A DNA stretch of 48,658 nt from Candidatus Krumholzibacteriota bacterium. GTDB taxonomy: Bacteria > Krumholzibacteriota > Krumholzibacteriia > JAJRXK01. The position numbers and the translations under genes were made by a program. Shown one piece after another: positions 37,808-46,517 of this stretch (the stretch's first letter is position 1; every line of letters begins with the position of its first letter). Location: NCBI GenBank assembly GCA_029262065.1, contig JAJDAC010000056.1, positions 1-48,658 on the forward strand. The letters are read 5' to 3'. The notes beneath the pieces are model-generated. The model saw only the letters and a program-made list of their open reading frames with translations. It did not search any database and was not told where the DNA came from.

Positions 37808-38299
37808 ATGAGAAACGTACGAAACATCTTGTTTCCCACCGACTTCTCGACGCACTCCAAAGCCGCCATCCCAACGCTGCGCGACGTAGTAAGCGCAGAC
37901 GACAACGTGACGATTCACCTCGTGCACGTGGTGGATTCGGGCCTCTATGTAACCGACTTCACTTGGGGCGGATTCTCGGCCGAGGAGTTTCATCAGAGAA
38001 GGTTGGAGCAGGCGCGTGAGTCGCTGCGCATGTTCACCCACAAGGTCGACTTGGAACACGCCGATTTCGAGGTATCGGTGATCCAGGGCGTCCCGGCGAG
38101 GGAGCTGGTGGAATACGCTGAAGAACACGACATCGATCTGATCGTCATGGCCACGCACGGCCGTACGGGCCTCGACCACCTGTTCATGGGTAGCACCGCC
38201 GAACGGGTAGTACGCACGGCTCCGTGTCCGGTTCTTACCGTGCGGCCCGCCGAAACGAAGACCGAGGTTCCATTGGAGGAAGCCACGGCCTCCGGGTGA
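37808..38299 (+). CDS. Universal stress protein (UspA family)
   Basis: A 163-residue single-domain stress protein. It opens RNVRNILFPTDFSTHS, has the ATP-binding loop IVMATHGRTGLDHLFMGSTAERV and ends CPVLTVRP, the typical G-2X-G-9X-G(S/T) family pattern. Proteins of this type bind ATP and dimerise, and are induced under stress or low oxygen. The ribosome site GGAGGAA (37798-37804) is well placed for ATG 37808. It is followed by a hairpin that overlaps the start of the next gene. The 199-base gap upstream shows nothing else. Confidence 0.92.
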   Translation: MRNVRNILFPTDFSTHSKAAIPTLRDVVSADDNVTIHLVHVVDSGLYVTDFTWGGFSAEEFHQRRLEQARESLRMFTHKVDLEHADFEVSVIQGVPARELVEYAEEHDIDLIVMATHGRTGLDHLFMGSTAERVVRTAPCPVLTVRPAETKTEVPLEEATASG

Positions 38300-38323
38300 C
38301 AACGAGCTCATCGATGCGTTAGC

Positions 38324-38365
38324 ATGGCCGTCTCGCAATGAACCTCCACCCCGCGGGACGGCCAT
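38324..38365 (+). promoter_or_regulatory. Hairpin covering the start codon of the DUF6165 gene
   Basis: ATGGCCGTCTCGC (38324-38336) pairs with GCGGGACGGCCAT (38353-38365) over 13 positions, one of them a G-U pair, with a 16-base loop (38337-38352). The second arm contains the first two bases of the DUF6165 ATG at 38364 and its upstream G-rich stretch. It could stop uspA transcription, hold down translation of the next gene, or both. The loop contains CCTCC, complementary to a Shine-Dalgarno sequence. Confidence 0.5.
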
Positions 38366-38747
38366 GGACATACAGGTACCCATTTCGGTGGGCGAACTAC
38401 TCGACAAGATCTCCATTCTCCGCATCAAGCACGAGCGGATGACGGACGCGAAGAAGCTCGCGAACGTAGCTCGCGAGCTTGACGCGTTGAGCCCGCTGCT
38501 CTCGCGAATAGAGGTCGAGCCGGGCGTCATGGACGGCTGGTTCGCCGACCTGGCCCGGGTGAACGGCGCGCTCTGGGTCATCGAAGACGACATCCGCGAA
38601 TGCGAAGCCCGTGGAGATTTCGGGCCCCGCTTCGTCGAACTGGCGCGTAGCGTGTACGTGACCAACGACGAGCGGGCGGCCATCAAGAAGCGGGTGAACC
38701 TGGCCACGGGGTCGGCGTTGGTCGAGGAGAAGTCGTACAAGGGGTGA
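38364..38747 (+). CDS. DUF6165 family protein
   Basis: A 127-residue soluble protein recognised from its start MDIQVPISVGELLDKISIL and the pattern RLKHERM/NGALWVIEDDIRECE/YVTNDERAAIKKRVN. Members of DUF6165 are small, mostly helical proteins often found near sugar or glycosyltransferase genes; their function is unknown. Here it follows uspA after 64 bases. Translation may be limited by the hairpin that overlaps its start. Confidence 0.8.
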   Translation: MDIQVPISVGELLDKISILRIKHERMTDAKKLANVARELDALSPLLSRIEVEPGVMDGWFADLARVNGALWVIEDDIRECEARGDFGPRFVELARSVYVTNDERAAIKKRVNLATGSALVEEKSYKG

Positions 38748-38769
38748 GATCGGCTATGCAGCCGACCGC

Positions 38770-39366
38770 CTAGAATCGAGCTTTGACACTCCCCCAGCTG
38801 GATTGCTGCACCAGAACCCAACACCCGGACGAGTAGACAACAGCGCAACCATCTCCATAGCTATTGCAAAAGGACTGGACGCCGAATGGATGGAGATTCG
38901 AATCGCACCCAAGGTACCCGGGCACGCTCGGAACGAAGCTGCTGGGCGTAGCCGCGATCATGCAGATCGTCAGATCAGCCGCTCCGGGCGTGAACACTCC
39001 GTATTGATACTCTACCAACACCGTCGGCCCTGCTGCAGGAGCACACGTGCCCAGCCCGACGATGAACTCGTTCGGCCCGTCCCCGACATTGATTGGTGTT
39101 CCCGGCAATCGAATGGTCGGCGTGCCGAACGTGAGAATCGTGGGGTCGATCAAGAGGTCGAACTCGAAGCCAGCGATCTGCTCGTCTTGGATGGATGAGC
39201 CAACTACGTAGAACTGATTGTCGATCGTGAAGAGTGGCGGGTCACCGAGGGGTAGATTTCCTCCCTCGTCGAAGAACACACCGATCGTGCTGCCTCCGGC
39301 ACCCGCCGGGACAGGGACGAAGCAGACCAGAACAAGGACGACCAAGACAAGCGAACGGATCAGCAT
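38770..39366 (-). CDS. Exported protein of unknown function
   Basis: A 198-residue product with a strong signal peptide (IRSLVLVVLVLVCFVPVPAGA). The mature part is rich in G, P, T and S with several cysteines (GTCAPAAG, YLGCDSNLHPFGVQSFCNSYGDGCAVVYSSGC), suggesting disulfides and a beta-sandwich, as in cohesin-like or surface proteins (phrase GFEFDLLIDPTILTFGTP resembles a cohesin strand). It has no FlgD-like tail. It stands alone and converges on the DUF6165 gene. Function unknown. Confidence 0.65.
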   Translation of the reverse strand: MLIRSLVLVVLVLVCFVPVPAGAGGSTIGVFFDEGGNLPLGDPPLFTIDNQFYVVGSSIQDEQIAGFEFDLLIDPTILTFGTPTIRLPGTPINVGDGPNEFIVGLGTCAPAAGPTVLVEYQYGVFTPGAADLTICMIAATPSSFVPSVPGYLGCDSNLHPFGVQSFCNSYGDGCAVVYSSGCWVLVQQSSWGSVKARF

Positions 39367-39468
39367 GGGGACGCTCCCGTTTCGAGGGTATGCCCCAATA
39401 CTAGACCCGGCGTCTATCGGGTGTCAAAAACGCGAGGCGGAAAGGCGAGGCAAAGTGCCGCAGCCTCC

Positions 39469-41208
39469 CTATCGCTGCAGAACAACCTTCCGGCTCTCCA
39501 CGCGACCCGCACTTTCCATCTGAATGAAATACGTTCCGGCCGCCGCACTGGCCCCGGCTTGCGTCTTTCCATCCCAGCTGATCTGACCCGGACCAACCGG
39601 AAGACTCCCGTCCACCAGTCGTCGTACCAGACGTCCCCGTACATCGAACACCGACAACTTCAGCGCCCCCGCCTGCGACATGCGGAACTCGACCTGCGTG
39701 CGGCCCGAGAACGGATTCGGAAACACGCCTTGTAGCGCGGAGCCAGCCGATACTATCGGCACGGCAGTGGGCGCCGCTTTCACGAAGCGCCAATCGTCGG
39801 TGCGGAACGTCACACTGGTTCCGGTGCCGATGATCGCGATGACCATGTTGATCAGCTGTCCGTTGCCACCCACCGAAGTGGGAAACGGATCCAACACGCC
39901 GTTGCCTCCGGTCAGAAACGACGTGTCGAGATAGAACTGGTCGAGCGGAATGGAAACCTGCTGCCAACCCGCCCCCGACACGACTTCCGATCCGGCGCCA
40001 CCAACCACCAGGTTGTACTGCCACTCGTCGTCACCCGAAGAGCCGGGCGTGGCGTTGTCACCGTTGTCGTCTTCCTGGAGGTTGATCTCGAGCGTGTAGT
40101 TCTGTCCCGCATCGGGATTGATCCAGAACTCGAAATGGGTCATATCGGTCAGGTCCACCGGATTGGTTCGACCAAAACCGCCCATGAATCCGCCCGGACC
40201 ACCGTAGCCCGCCTGAAGCGATGCTCGGCAACCGACATCGGGCGGCAGGTCGGTGGTGTTTGCATCTATGCCGCCGCCGCCACCGCCACCGCTGAACTGG
40301 AACCAACCGTTGCCAAAAGGATTGGTGTGGTCCATGCCGTCGAACACCACGCAACAGTCAGCGTCCACGGGTTTTTGCGAAACGCGGACCCAGTCGACCA
40401 CCAACTCCTGCGGGAACACCGTGGTGCCGTCGGGCGGGCCGGGGAGGTTTCCGCCCACAGCCAGGTTCAGGAGCATGTGGAACGGTTGGTCGAACGGCGC
40501 GGGGTACGGACCGCCCGACGAAACCCAGAAGCTATTGCAGGCATAGAGCACACCATCCAGATACCAGCGGATCTCGAAAGGGTCCCATTCAATGCCAAAC
40601 GTGTGGAAGTCGTCGTTGAAGGTGCCGCTGGCCAAGCTCGTACCGGACGATGCAAAAATCTGGTTGGGATTGCCGTAGTGAATCGTCCCGAACACATCGG
40701 CCGGCGCATTTCCCAGATACTCCATGATGTCGATCTCGCCCGCGACCGGCCATCCCCCGTAGGGACTATTGGTCGAGAGCATCCAGAACGCTGGCCACAG
40801 ACCCTGGCCAATGGGGAGCTTGGCTCGCATCTCGAACCGGCCATAGGTGAAGTCGGCAAGATCCTGGGTGCGAAGGCGCGCGGAAGTGTAGGATCGGCCA
40901 CCGAAGGCCTGTTCCTTGGCCTCGATGGTCAGGAATCCGCCGGCCACCGTGGCGTTCTCGGCGCGGTAGTACTGCAGTTCGTTGTTGCCCCAACTGCACA
41001 GAGAGGGACATCCCGTGCCGATTTGTGGCTCCCACTTGGTAAGGTCCAACGAGGAGCCGTCAAATTCGTCGGACCACACCAGCTGGTAGTCCTGAGCGAA
41101 CGAAGTCGTGGCCAGGGGGGCGGCGAAACCGGCGCCGAAAACCACCGCGGCGACCCACAATCGGGTGATTCTGGAGAAGATGCGTGACCTGGAATGAATG
41201 CGCTGCAT
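39469..41208 (-). CDS. Secreted GH16 beta-glucanase (laminarinase type) with binding domain and FlgD-like tail
   Basis: It cuts beta-1,3 or mixed-linkage beta-glucans outside the cell. After a signal peptide (ends SFAQ, residue 39) there is a GH16 domain (about 40-280) with the catalytic motif GEIDIMEY (Glu158 nucleophile, Asp160, Glu163 acid/base), QIGTGCPSLCSWGNNELQYY and LNLAVGGNLPG. A glycine run (307-313) links to a beta-sandwich domain, possibly carbohydrate-binding (about 320-478), then an FlgD-like tail with GVFPNPFSGRT and FDVRGRLVRRL. It is divergent from the lipoprotein gene at 41367 and shares the likely operator region. Agar or carrageenan specificity is not excluded, but the motif pattern fits laminarinase. 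Confidence 0.9.
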   Translation of the reverse strand: MQRIHSRSRIFSRITRLWVAAVVFGAGFAAPLATTSFAQDYQLVWSDEFDGSSLDLTKWEPQIGTGCPSLCSWGNNELQYYRAENATVAGGFLTIEAKEQAFGGRSYTSARLRTQDLADFTYGRFEMRAKLPIGQGLWPAFWMLSTNSPYGGWPVAGEIDIMEYLGNAPADVFGTIHYGNPNQIFASSGTSLASGTFNDDFHTFGIEWDPFEIRWYLDGVLYACNSFWVSSGGPYPAPFDQPFHMLLNLAVGGNLPGPPDGTTVFPQELVVDWVRVSQKPVDADCCVVFDGMDHTNPFGNGWFQFSGGGGGGGIDANTTDLPPDVGCRASLQAGYGGPGGFMGGFGRTNPVDLTDMTHFEFWINPDAGQNYTLEINLQEDDNGDNATPGSSGDDEWQYNLVVGGAGSEVVSGAGWQQVSIPLDQFYLDTSFLTGGNGVLDPFPTSVGGNGQLINMVIAIIGTGTSVTFRTDDWRFVKAAPTAVPIVSAGSALQGVFPNPFSGRTQVEFRMSQAGALKLSVFDVRGRLVRRLVDGSLPVGPGQISWDGKTQAGASAAAGTYFIQMESAGRVESRKVVLQR

Positions 41209-41261
41209 TAAAAGGTATGACCTTTCGTTATCTCGCCGGTGGGCCGTCGGGAGTCCGTAGC

Positions 41262-41291
41262 TTGACAGGGTTGCCCCCTGTCTTCTAACTT
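41262..41291 (+). promoter_or_regulatory. Sigma70-type promoter with embedded palindromic operator
   Basis: TTGACA (41262-41267) and TAACTT (41286-41291) are 18 bases apart and face the lipoprotein-ROK-GH16-ABC operon. A perfect inverted repeat, GACAGGG (41264-41270) and CCCTGTC (41276-41282) around a 5-base spacer, overlaps the -35 box and spacer. A protein bound there would block the polymerase, and the site lies between the divergent GH16 genes. The ROK regulator at 42799 is the natural candidate to bind. Confidence 0.6.
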
Positions 41292-41366
41292 TGATCGTAC
41301 TCCGAACAAAGCTTCATTTCCACGATTCCGCACCTCTCTTCTTCTGTCCATCCTTCGAGGCGAGCA

Positions 41367-42779
41367 ATGACAATCAAGGCCAAGATACTCTGCCTGATGC
41401 CGCTGGTACCCTTGCTGGCGCTTTCCGCCTGTGAACGAGATACCGCCGGACTAGAGCTTTCCCCTACGAATTCCGACCCAGTGGTCTTCACGAACGGGTT
41501 GGCGGGCGGCGTGGAGCCACAGTCCTTTCTGGGGTCGAAACTCGACGCGTTTCAGATCGACAACGAAGACGGTTTCCCGACCGCCCCATCGGCCAAGATT
41601 ACGGTACCCAGCAGTACCAATCCCAACGGCACGTTCGCGGGAGGGGCAGCGGTAGCACCGATCGTTCGCGACCTGTCGCGCTACAACGCTCTGAGCTACT
41701 ACGCCAAGAGCACGGTCGACGCATCGCTGAATTCGGCCGGCTTTGGCAACGACAACACGGGAAACTCACGGTACACGGTGGAAGTCGTGAATACGCCGCT
41801 CACCCAGGATGTCTGGACCCGCCACATCATTCCCATTCCCAACCCCGATCGGCTTACGCTCGAGCGCGGACTGTTCTGGTACGCCGAGGGCTTCGAAGAT
41901 CCCTCGGGGGCGGGATACACGCTGTGGTTCGACGAGATGCTCTACACCACGGTGGCGGTGACGGACCCGCGTCCCACCATGACCACGCCTTCGATGCCCA
42001 TCGGAACGTTCGTTGGCGCCAAAGTGAGCGTACCAGGCACCCAGACCACGTTCACGGTAGAGGCCGCGGATTTCGCGTCGCAAGATGTAACCGTGATCCA
42101 CGACGCCAACTACTTCGATTTCGTTTCTTCAGATCCGTCGGTGCTGTCCATAACCGACGCAGGAATAAGTGTGGTGGGTGCCGGAGAGACCACGCTGACC
42201 GCGACGCTTCGAGGAGTCGAGGTCGTGGGATCGGTGGCGATCAAGGCCACCGAGCCACCGCCCATGGCCGCCCCCGCCCCAACGTTCCCCGCCGCCGATG
42301 TGCTCGCGCTGTACAGTCGACACTACAACAGTCGGGGAATCGCCAACTTCGCGGAGTTCCCTTCAGGACCCACCGTTACCGATCTGGTAATCGACGGCGA
42401 CGAAGTGAAAGCCTACACCGACTTCGACTTCGTGGGACTCCAGTTCAACCCGGTGGGCATGGGCCCCGACCCCACCCCGCAAGTCGACGCGTCGAGCTTC
42501 CCGTTTTTTCACATGCAGGTCTGGGTACCGAACGCCGCGATCTTCAAGGTGAAACTGGTTGATTTTGGCGAGGATGGGCGCTTCCCTCCCACCAGCGAGG
42601 GCGAACTTCAATTCAACCTGGCCACGGAACCTTCGCTGGTAAGCGGAGAGTGGGTTACGCTGGACCTGCCATTGGCTGACTTCAATCTGAACAGCACCCG
42701 ATACCTGGCGCAACTCATCCTGTCGATCGTGGGCTTCGAAAAGACCGCGTTTGTCGACAACATCTTGTTTCACAAGTAG
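41367..42779 (+). CDS. Surface lipoprotein with Ig-like domain, first gene of the beta-glucan operon
   Basis: A 470-residue lipoprotein with lipobox LSAC (Cys22, in LLALSACERD). The mature part has two similar beta-sandwich domains: about 40-195 (with VWTRHIIPIPNPDRLTLERG and YTLWFDEM) and about 305-470 (WVTLDLPLADFNLN, KTAFVDNILFHK), flanking a bacterial Ig-like domain (about 205-290, YFDFVSSDPSVLSI, GETTLTATL). Domains ending in a VDNI-type strand resemble carbohydrate-binding modules. It probably binds glucan at the surface and feeds the GH16 enzyme and importer. It opens the operon under the palindrome-containing promoter. The binding role is inferred. Confidence 0.72.
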   Translation: MTIKAKILCLMPLVPLLALSACERDTAGLELSPTNSDPVVFTNGLAGGVEPQSFLGSKLDAFQIDNEDGFPTAPSAKITVPSSTNPNGTFAGGAAVAPIVRDLSRYNALSYYAKSTVDASLNSAGFGNDNTGNSRYTVEVVNTPLTQDVWTRHIIPIPNPDRLTLERGLFWYAEGFEDPSGAGYTLWFDEMLYTTVAVTDPRPTMTTPSMPIGTFVGAKVSVPGTQTTFTVEAADFASQDVTVIHDANYFDFVSSDPSVLSITDAGISVVGAGETTLTATLRGVEVVGSVAIKATEPPPMAAPAPTFPAADVLALYSRHYNSRGIANFAEFPSGPTVTDLVIDGDEVKAYTDFDFVGLQFNPVGMGPDPTPQVDASSFPFFHMQVWVPNAAIFKVKLVDFGEDGRFPPTSEGELQFNLATEPSLVSGEWVTLDLPLADFNLNSTRYLAQLILSIVGFEKTAFVDNILFHK

Positions 42780-42798
42780 AAACGACGGCCCTCATTTC

Positions 42799-44037
42799 AT
42801 GAGTAGCAACGATTTTCCCAAGGGTGTCTCCCGCGCCAGCAACCTGGCCGATGCGGTGCTTCGACTCATCTGGGTCGAGCGACAGATTTCCCGCGCGGAT
42901 ATTGCGCGACGCACGGGAATAGCCCGTTCAACGGTATCGGAAATCGTGGCTACACTCTTGCCCACCGGACTCGTGGCTGAGGTCGGCGTAGGCGTATCGC
43001 GCGGCGGCCGCCGACCCATCGTGCTGCAGTTTCAGGACGACGCCCACTTCATCGTGGGGATCGAAGTAGGTGCGGCCCACGTTGGCGTAGTACTCATGGA
43101 CCTGCGCGGAAACACGGTCGCGTGGAATCAGCGCCGTTTCCCGGTCCGCGAAGACCCCGAGGGCACGCGCGGACTGATGATTGAAATGGCCGAAACCATC
43201 GTGGCCGCTTCCAAGCAGGACCCGCGAAGCCTCGTGGGAATTGGCGTAGCTGTTCCCAGTCCGGTCGATCCCAAGAATCCCGGAGCACTATCAGAAATCG
43301 TACTGCCCGCCTGGAACGGCCGCAGCGGTTTTGAGGTTCTGCAACAGAAGTTCGGCGTACCGCTGTGGGTCGACAACGATGCCAACCTGGGCGCGCTGGC
43401 CGAGCACTGGTGGGGCGAAGGCCGCGGCCTATCAGACTTTGCATACGTGAAGGTCGCCACCGGTGTTGGCTCGGGCCACGTGATCAGTGGCGAGATCTAC
43501 CGAGGCGCGACGGGGGTTGCGGGCGAGATCGGCCATATGGCTATCGCTCCGCGACGGGGACCGGCCTGCATGTGCGGACTTCGTGGTTGCCTCACCACCA
43601 TGGTGGGCCGCGATGCCCTTCGGGCCAGAACCCAGGAACTGGCGGCCAGCTACCCGGGCAGCCCGCTGGCCAGCGGCAACGGCGATGCACCTCGGTTGGA
43701 AGACGCGGCATTGAAGGGTGACCCCCTGGCCCTGGCCGTGGTGCGGGAAGCCGCCGAGTACCTGGGTATTGCCATGGCCGGCCTGATCAACCTTATGAAT
43801 CCCAGCATGGTGATTCTGGGCGGAGACCTCGCGCGACTGGGCGATCTGGTGCTCGACCCGCTGAGAGAAACGGTTCGCGAACGAACCCTGGTGAGTTCGG
43901 TTTCGGCGGCCGAGATTCGCACCAGCGAATTGGGGCCAAGATCGGTCGCCATTGGCGCCGCTACCCAGGTGTTGAAGGCGGCGCTCGAAGATTCACGCCT
44001 CTTCCCCACAGCCCCTGGACGTGCGGAGGCATCATGA
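42799..44037 (+). CDS. ROK family transcriptional regulator
   Basis: A 412-residue regulator. A winged helix-turn-helix (about 15-75, ADIARRTGIARSTVSEIVATLLPTGLV, with GRR motif) precedes a ROK sugar-kinase-like domain with WVDNDANLGALAEHW, VATGVGSGHVISGEIYRG, GVAGEIGHM and the zinc site CMCGLRGCL. The kinase ATP motif DxGxT is missing (IEVGAAHVG), so it senses a sugar rather than phosphorylating it. ATG 42799 is used; an earlier in-frame ATG (42751) lies inside the lipoprotein gene. It likely represses the glucan operon until oligosaccharides or glucose appear, probably through the palindrome at 41264-41282. Next gene overlaps by 4 bases. Confidence 0.9.
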   Translation: MSSNDFPKGVSRASNLADAVLRLIWVERQISRADIARRTGIARSTVSEIVATLLPTGLVAEVGVGVSRGGRRPIVLQFQDDAHFIVGIEVGAAHVGVVLMDLRGNTVAWNQRRFPVREDPEGTRGLMIEMAETIVAASKQDPRSLVGIGVAVPSPVDPKNPGALSEIVLPAWNGRSGFEVLQQKFGVPLWVDNDANLGALAEHWWGEGRGLSDFAYVKVATGVGSGHVISGEIYRGATGVAGEIGHMAIAPRRGPACMCGLRGCLTTMVGRDALRARTQELAASYPGSPLASGNGDAPRLEDAALKGDPLALAVVREAAEYLGIAMAGLINLMNPSMVILGGDLARLGDLVLDPLRETVRERTLVSSVSAAEIRTSELGPRSVAIGAATQVLKAALEDSRLFPTAPGRAEAS

Positions 44038-44831
44038 AGCGCGGGCTCGTGCTGTCGACCTGTTGCTTGATCGCATTCACAATGGGTTGCAGCGAAGACG
44101 AGTCGGGCTGGGAACTCGTTTGGGAAGAGCAGTTCAATGGCGAGGCCGGTCAACCGCTCAACCGCGAGCGATGGACCTACGACATCGGCACCGGCTGGGG
44201 GAACGCCCAGTTGGAGTACGACACCGACCGAACCGAGAACGTATCCACCGATGGCAATGGCAACCTGGCCATCGTGGCTCGGGAAGAAACCTACGAAGGT
44301 CAGCCCTATACCTCGGGCCGCATCAATACCTCGCAGTCGTTCAGCCAACGACAGGGTCGATTCGAGGCGCGCATCCGACTTCCTCGCGGACAAGGCATAT
44401 GGCCCGCGTTCTGGTTGTTGGGGTCGAACTTTGGAACGGTAGGCTGGCCAGAGTGCGGCGAGATCGACATCCTGGAGTATCGCGGCCAGGAACCAAGGGT
44501 CATCCACGGTAGCCTCCACGGACCCGGCTATTCTGGCGGCTCGGCCATGACGCGTCGCTTCGTGCGTGAGAGCACGGCCTTCGATCAGGGCTTCCACATC
44601 TTCGCGGTGGAATGGACCGAGGGCCGCGTGACCTGGTTGGTCGACGACGTCCGCTACTTCACCATGTCGGCCGATGACGTCCCCGGTCGACGCTGGGTTT
44701 TCAACCATCCCTTTTTCATCATTCTGAACGTAGCCGTGGGTGGATCTTTCGTGGGTTCGCCCGACGAAACCACCACGTTTCCCCAGACCATGCTGGTCGA
44801 CTGGGTGCGTGTGTACCGAGGTGAACCTTGA
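44034..44831 (+). CDS. GH16 beta-glucanase lipoprotein
   Basis: A second GH16 enzyme of 265 residues, membrane-anchored by a lipobox (TMGC, Cys19). It has the catalytic motif GEIDILEY (Glu143, Asp145, Glu148), NAQLEYDTD, YTSGRINT and LNVAVGGSF. It has no binding domain or tail, unlike the GH16 at 39469. On the cell surface or in the periplasm it would cut the oligosaccharides released by the exo-enzyme into pieces that fit the ABC importer. Its start ATG overlaps the ROK stop (ATGA). The substrate beta-1,3-glucan is inferred from the family. Confidence 0.92.
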   Translation: MKRGLVLSTCCLIAFTMGCSEDESGWELVWEEQFNGEAGQPLNRERWTYDIGTGWGNAQLEYDTDRTENVSTDGNGNLAIVAREETYEGQPYTSGRINTSQSFSQRQGRFEARIRLPRGQGIWPAFWLLGSNFGTVGWPECGEIDILEYRGQEPRVIHGSLHGPGYSGGSAMTRRFVRESTAFDQGFHIFAVEWTEGRVTWLVDDVRYFTMSADDVPGRRWVFNHPFFIILNVAVGGSFVGSPDETTTFPQTMLVDWVRVYRGEP

Positions 44832-46510
44832 CCATCAAACTGCGCTCATTCGCGCGCCTCTCAAGTAGGGTGCTCGCATTGATCGCGATCATTGTGACCA
44901 TTGGTGGATGTGTGCGCGACGTGCCCAAGGCCCCGCCGGGGGTCTTGGTGGTATCGCAGGAACAGCAGACATCGTGGGTGCGCAACTTCAACCCCCTGAC
45001 CACGGCCACCGCGGCCCGCTGGCCCACGCTGGCCGGCATCTACGAACCGCTGTTTGTGTTCAACAGCGTGAGAACCGAGTACGTACCCTGGCTGGCCACC
45101 GAACGCGAATGGAGAGAAGAGAAACTCCTGCTCCGCGTAAAGCTTCGACCCAACGTACTGTGGTCCGACGGTGCGACGTACTCGGCCACAGACGTGGCGT
45201 TCACGTTCAACCTGCTGAAGGAACACCCCGGCCTTGATCGTCGCGGCGTCTGGGGTTTCCTCGAGTCGGTGTCGGTGGTGGATTCACACACGGTGGACTT
45301 CCGGTTTGCCCGCGTGTTCATCCCCGGATTCGACGAGATCGCGGCGCAGCAGATCGTGCCCGAGCACATCTGGAAAGACGTGGCGGACCCCGTCATTTTC
45401 GCCAATGAGAACCCCGTGGCCACGGGGCCATTTACCGAGGTCAGGGTGTTTCGCAGCCAGGTATTCGAGTTGGGCAAGAACCCGAACTACTGGCAGGAGG
45501 GTCTACCCAAGTTCGAGGCCATCCGGTGTCCCGCCTACCCGTCCAACGATCGCGCAAACCTCGCCTTGGCGTTCGACGAAGTGGACTGGGCTGGTAACTT
45601 CATCCCCGCCGTGGAACGGGTTTTCGTGGGACGCGCACCCGAGAGCCACGGCTACTGGTTTCCCCTCACGGGTAGCAGCATCTTCCTGTACGCAAACACC
45701 ACGCGCAAGCCCTTCGACGACATCCGGGTACGCAAGGCACTCAGCATGGCCATCGATCGCGAACTGCTGGTGGATGTAGCTCTGTATCGATATTCACGCC
45801 CCGCCGATGCCACCGGGCTCAGTGACGGCTACGCGGCGTGGCGCAACGACAGTATCGCGGCCAGTGGAGATTGGGTGAATTTCGACGTCGAAGCAGCCAA
45901 CGCGTTGCTCGACGCAGCGGGATACGTCCGGGATGAAAAGGGAATGCGCGTGGGAGCCGACGGCAAACCCTGGAAGTACGATATTCTCACGGTATCGGGG
46001 TGGTCCGACTGGGTGCGCGCGTCCCAGGTAATCGCGCGCGGGCTGAGCGAGCTGGGAATCGACGCATCGGTGCGCACCGCCGACTTCAGCGCCTGGTTCC
46101 AACGCGTGCAGAACGGCGAGTTCGATCTGAGCATGGGTTGGTCGTTCGAAGGTCCAACGCCGTATCTGTTCTACCGCTGGCTCATGTCCACGGACACCGT
46201 GAAACCGATCGGCGAAGCCGCGCCCGGCAACTGGCATCGCTACGGAAGCCCCCGCGCCGATGCCGCTCTGCTGGCGTTCGAGAAAGAGGCCGACCCGGAG
46301 CTTCAACGCGCATTGAGCGACGAGTTGCAGCGCACCTTCGTGGAAGAAGCGCCCGCCATACCGTTGTATCCCAATCCTTCGTGGGCCGAGTACAACACGT
46401 CCCGGTTTCGGGGATTTCCCTCGAAAGCCTCGCCGTACGCCGACCCTTCGCCGAACAAGTTCGAACGCGGTGACGTGCTGCTCGTTCTCACCACCCTGGA
46501 AGCCAGGTAG
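44828..46510 (+). CDS. ABC transporter substrate-binding lipoprotein (SBP_bac_5 type)
   Basis: A 560-residue solute-binding lipoprotein (lipobox IGGC, Cys28) of the oligopeptide/nickel/oligosaccharide class 5 family, with YEPLFVF, LRPNVLWSDGATYSATDVAFTFN, NPNYWQEG, VRKALSMAIDRELLVD and YRWLMSTD motifs. The TTG start at 44828 overlaps the GH16 stop and has GAGGTG upstream; there is no in-frame ATG nearby. Family 5 proteins in beta-glucan loci bind gluco-oligosaccharides (as in Thermotoga). Context suggests laminari-oligosaccharides, although a peptide ligand is possible. Confidence 0.9.
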   Translation: MTIKLRSFARLSSRVLALIAIIVTIGGCVRDVPKAPPGVLVVSQEQQTSWVRNFNPLTTATAARWPTLAGIYEPLFVFNSVRTEYVPWLATEREWREEKLLLRVKLRPNVLWSDGATYSATDVAFTFNLLKEHPGLDRRGVWGFLESVSVVDSHTVDFRFARVFIPGFDEIAAQQIVPEHIWKDVADPVIFANENPVATGPFTEVRVFRSQVFELGKNPNYWQEGLPKFEAIRCPAYPSNDRANLALAFDEVDWAGNFIPAVERVFVGRAPESHGYWFPLTGSSIFLYANTTRKPFDDIRVRKALSMAIDRELLVDVALYRYSRPADATGLSDGYAAWRNDSIAASGDWVNFDVEAANALLDAAGYVRDEKGMRVGADGKPWKYDILTVSGWSDWVRASQVIARGLSELGIDASVRTADFSAWFQRVQNGEFDLSMGWSFEGPTPYLFYRWLMSTDTVKPIGEAAPGNWHRYGSPRADAALLAFEKEADPELQRALSDELQRTFVEEAPAIPLYPNPSWAEYNTSRFRGFPSKASPYADPSPNKFERGDVLLVLTTLEAR

Positions 46511-46517
46511 GAGGCCC

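Noticed and set aside
40260-40290. Triplet repeat tract (GCC/ACC) in the GH16 gene
   Set aside because: It simply encodes the seven-glycine linker (residues 307-313); no longer array or expansion is seen.
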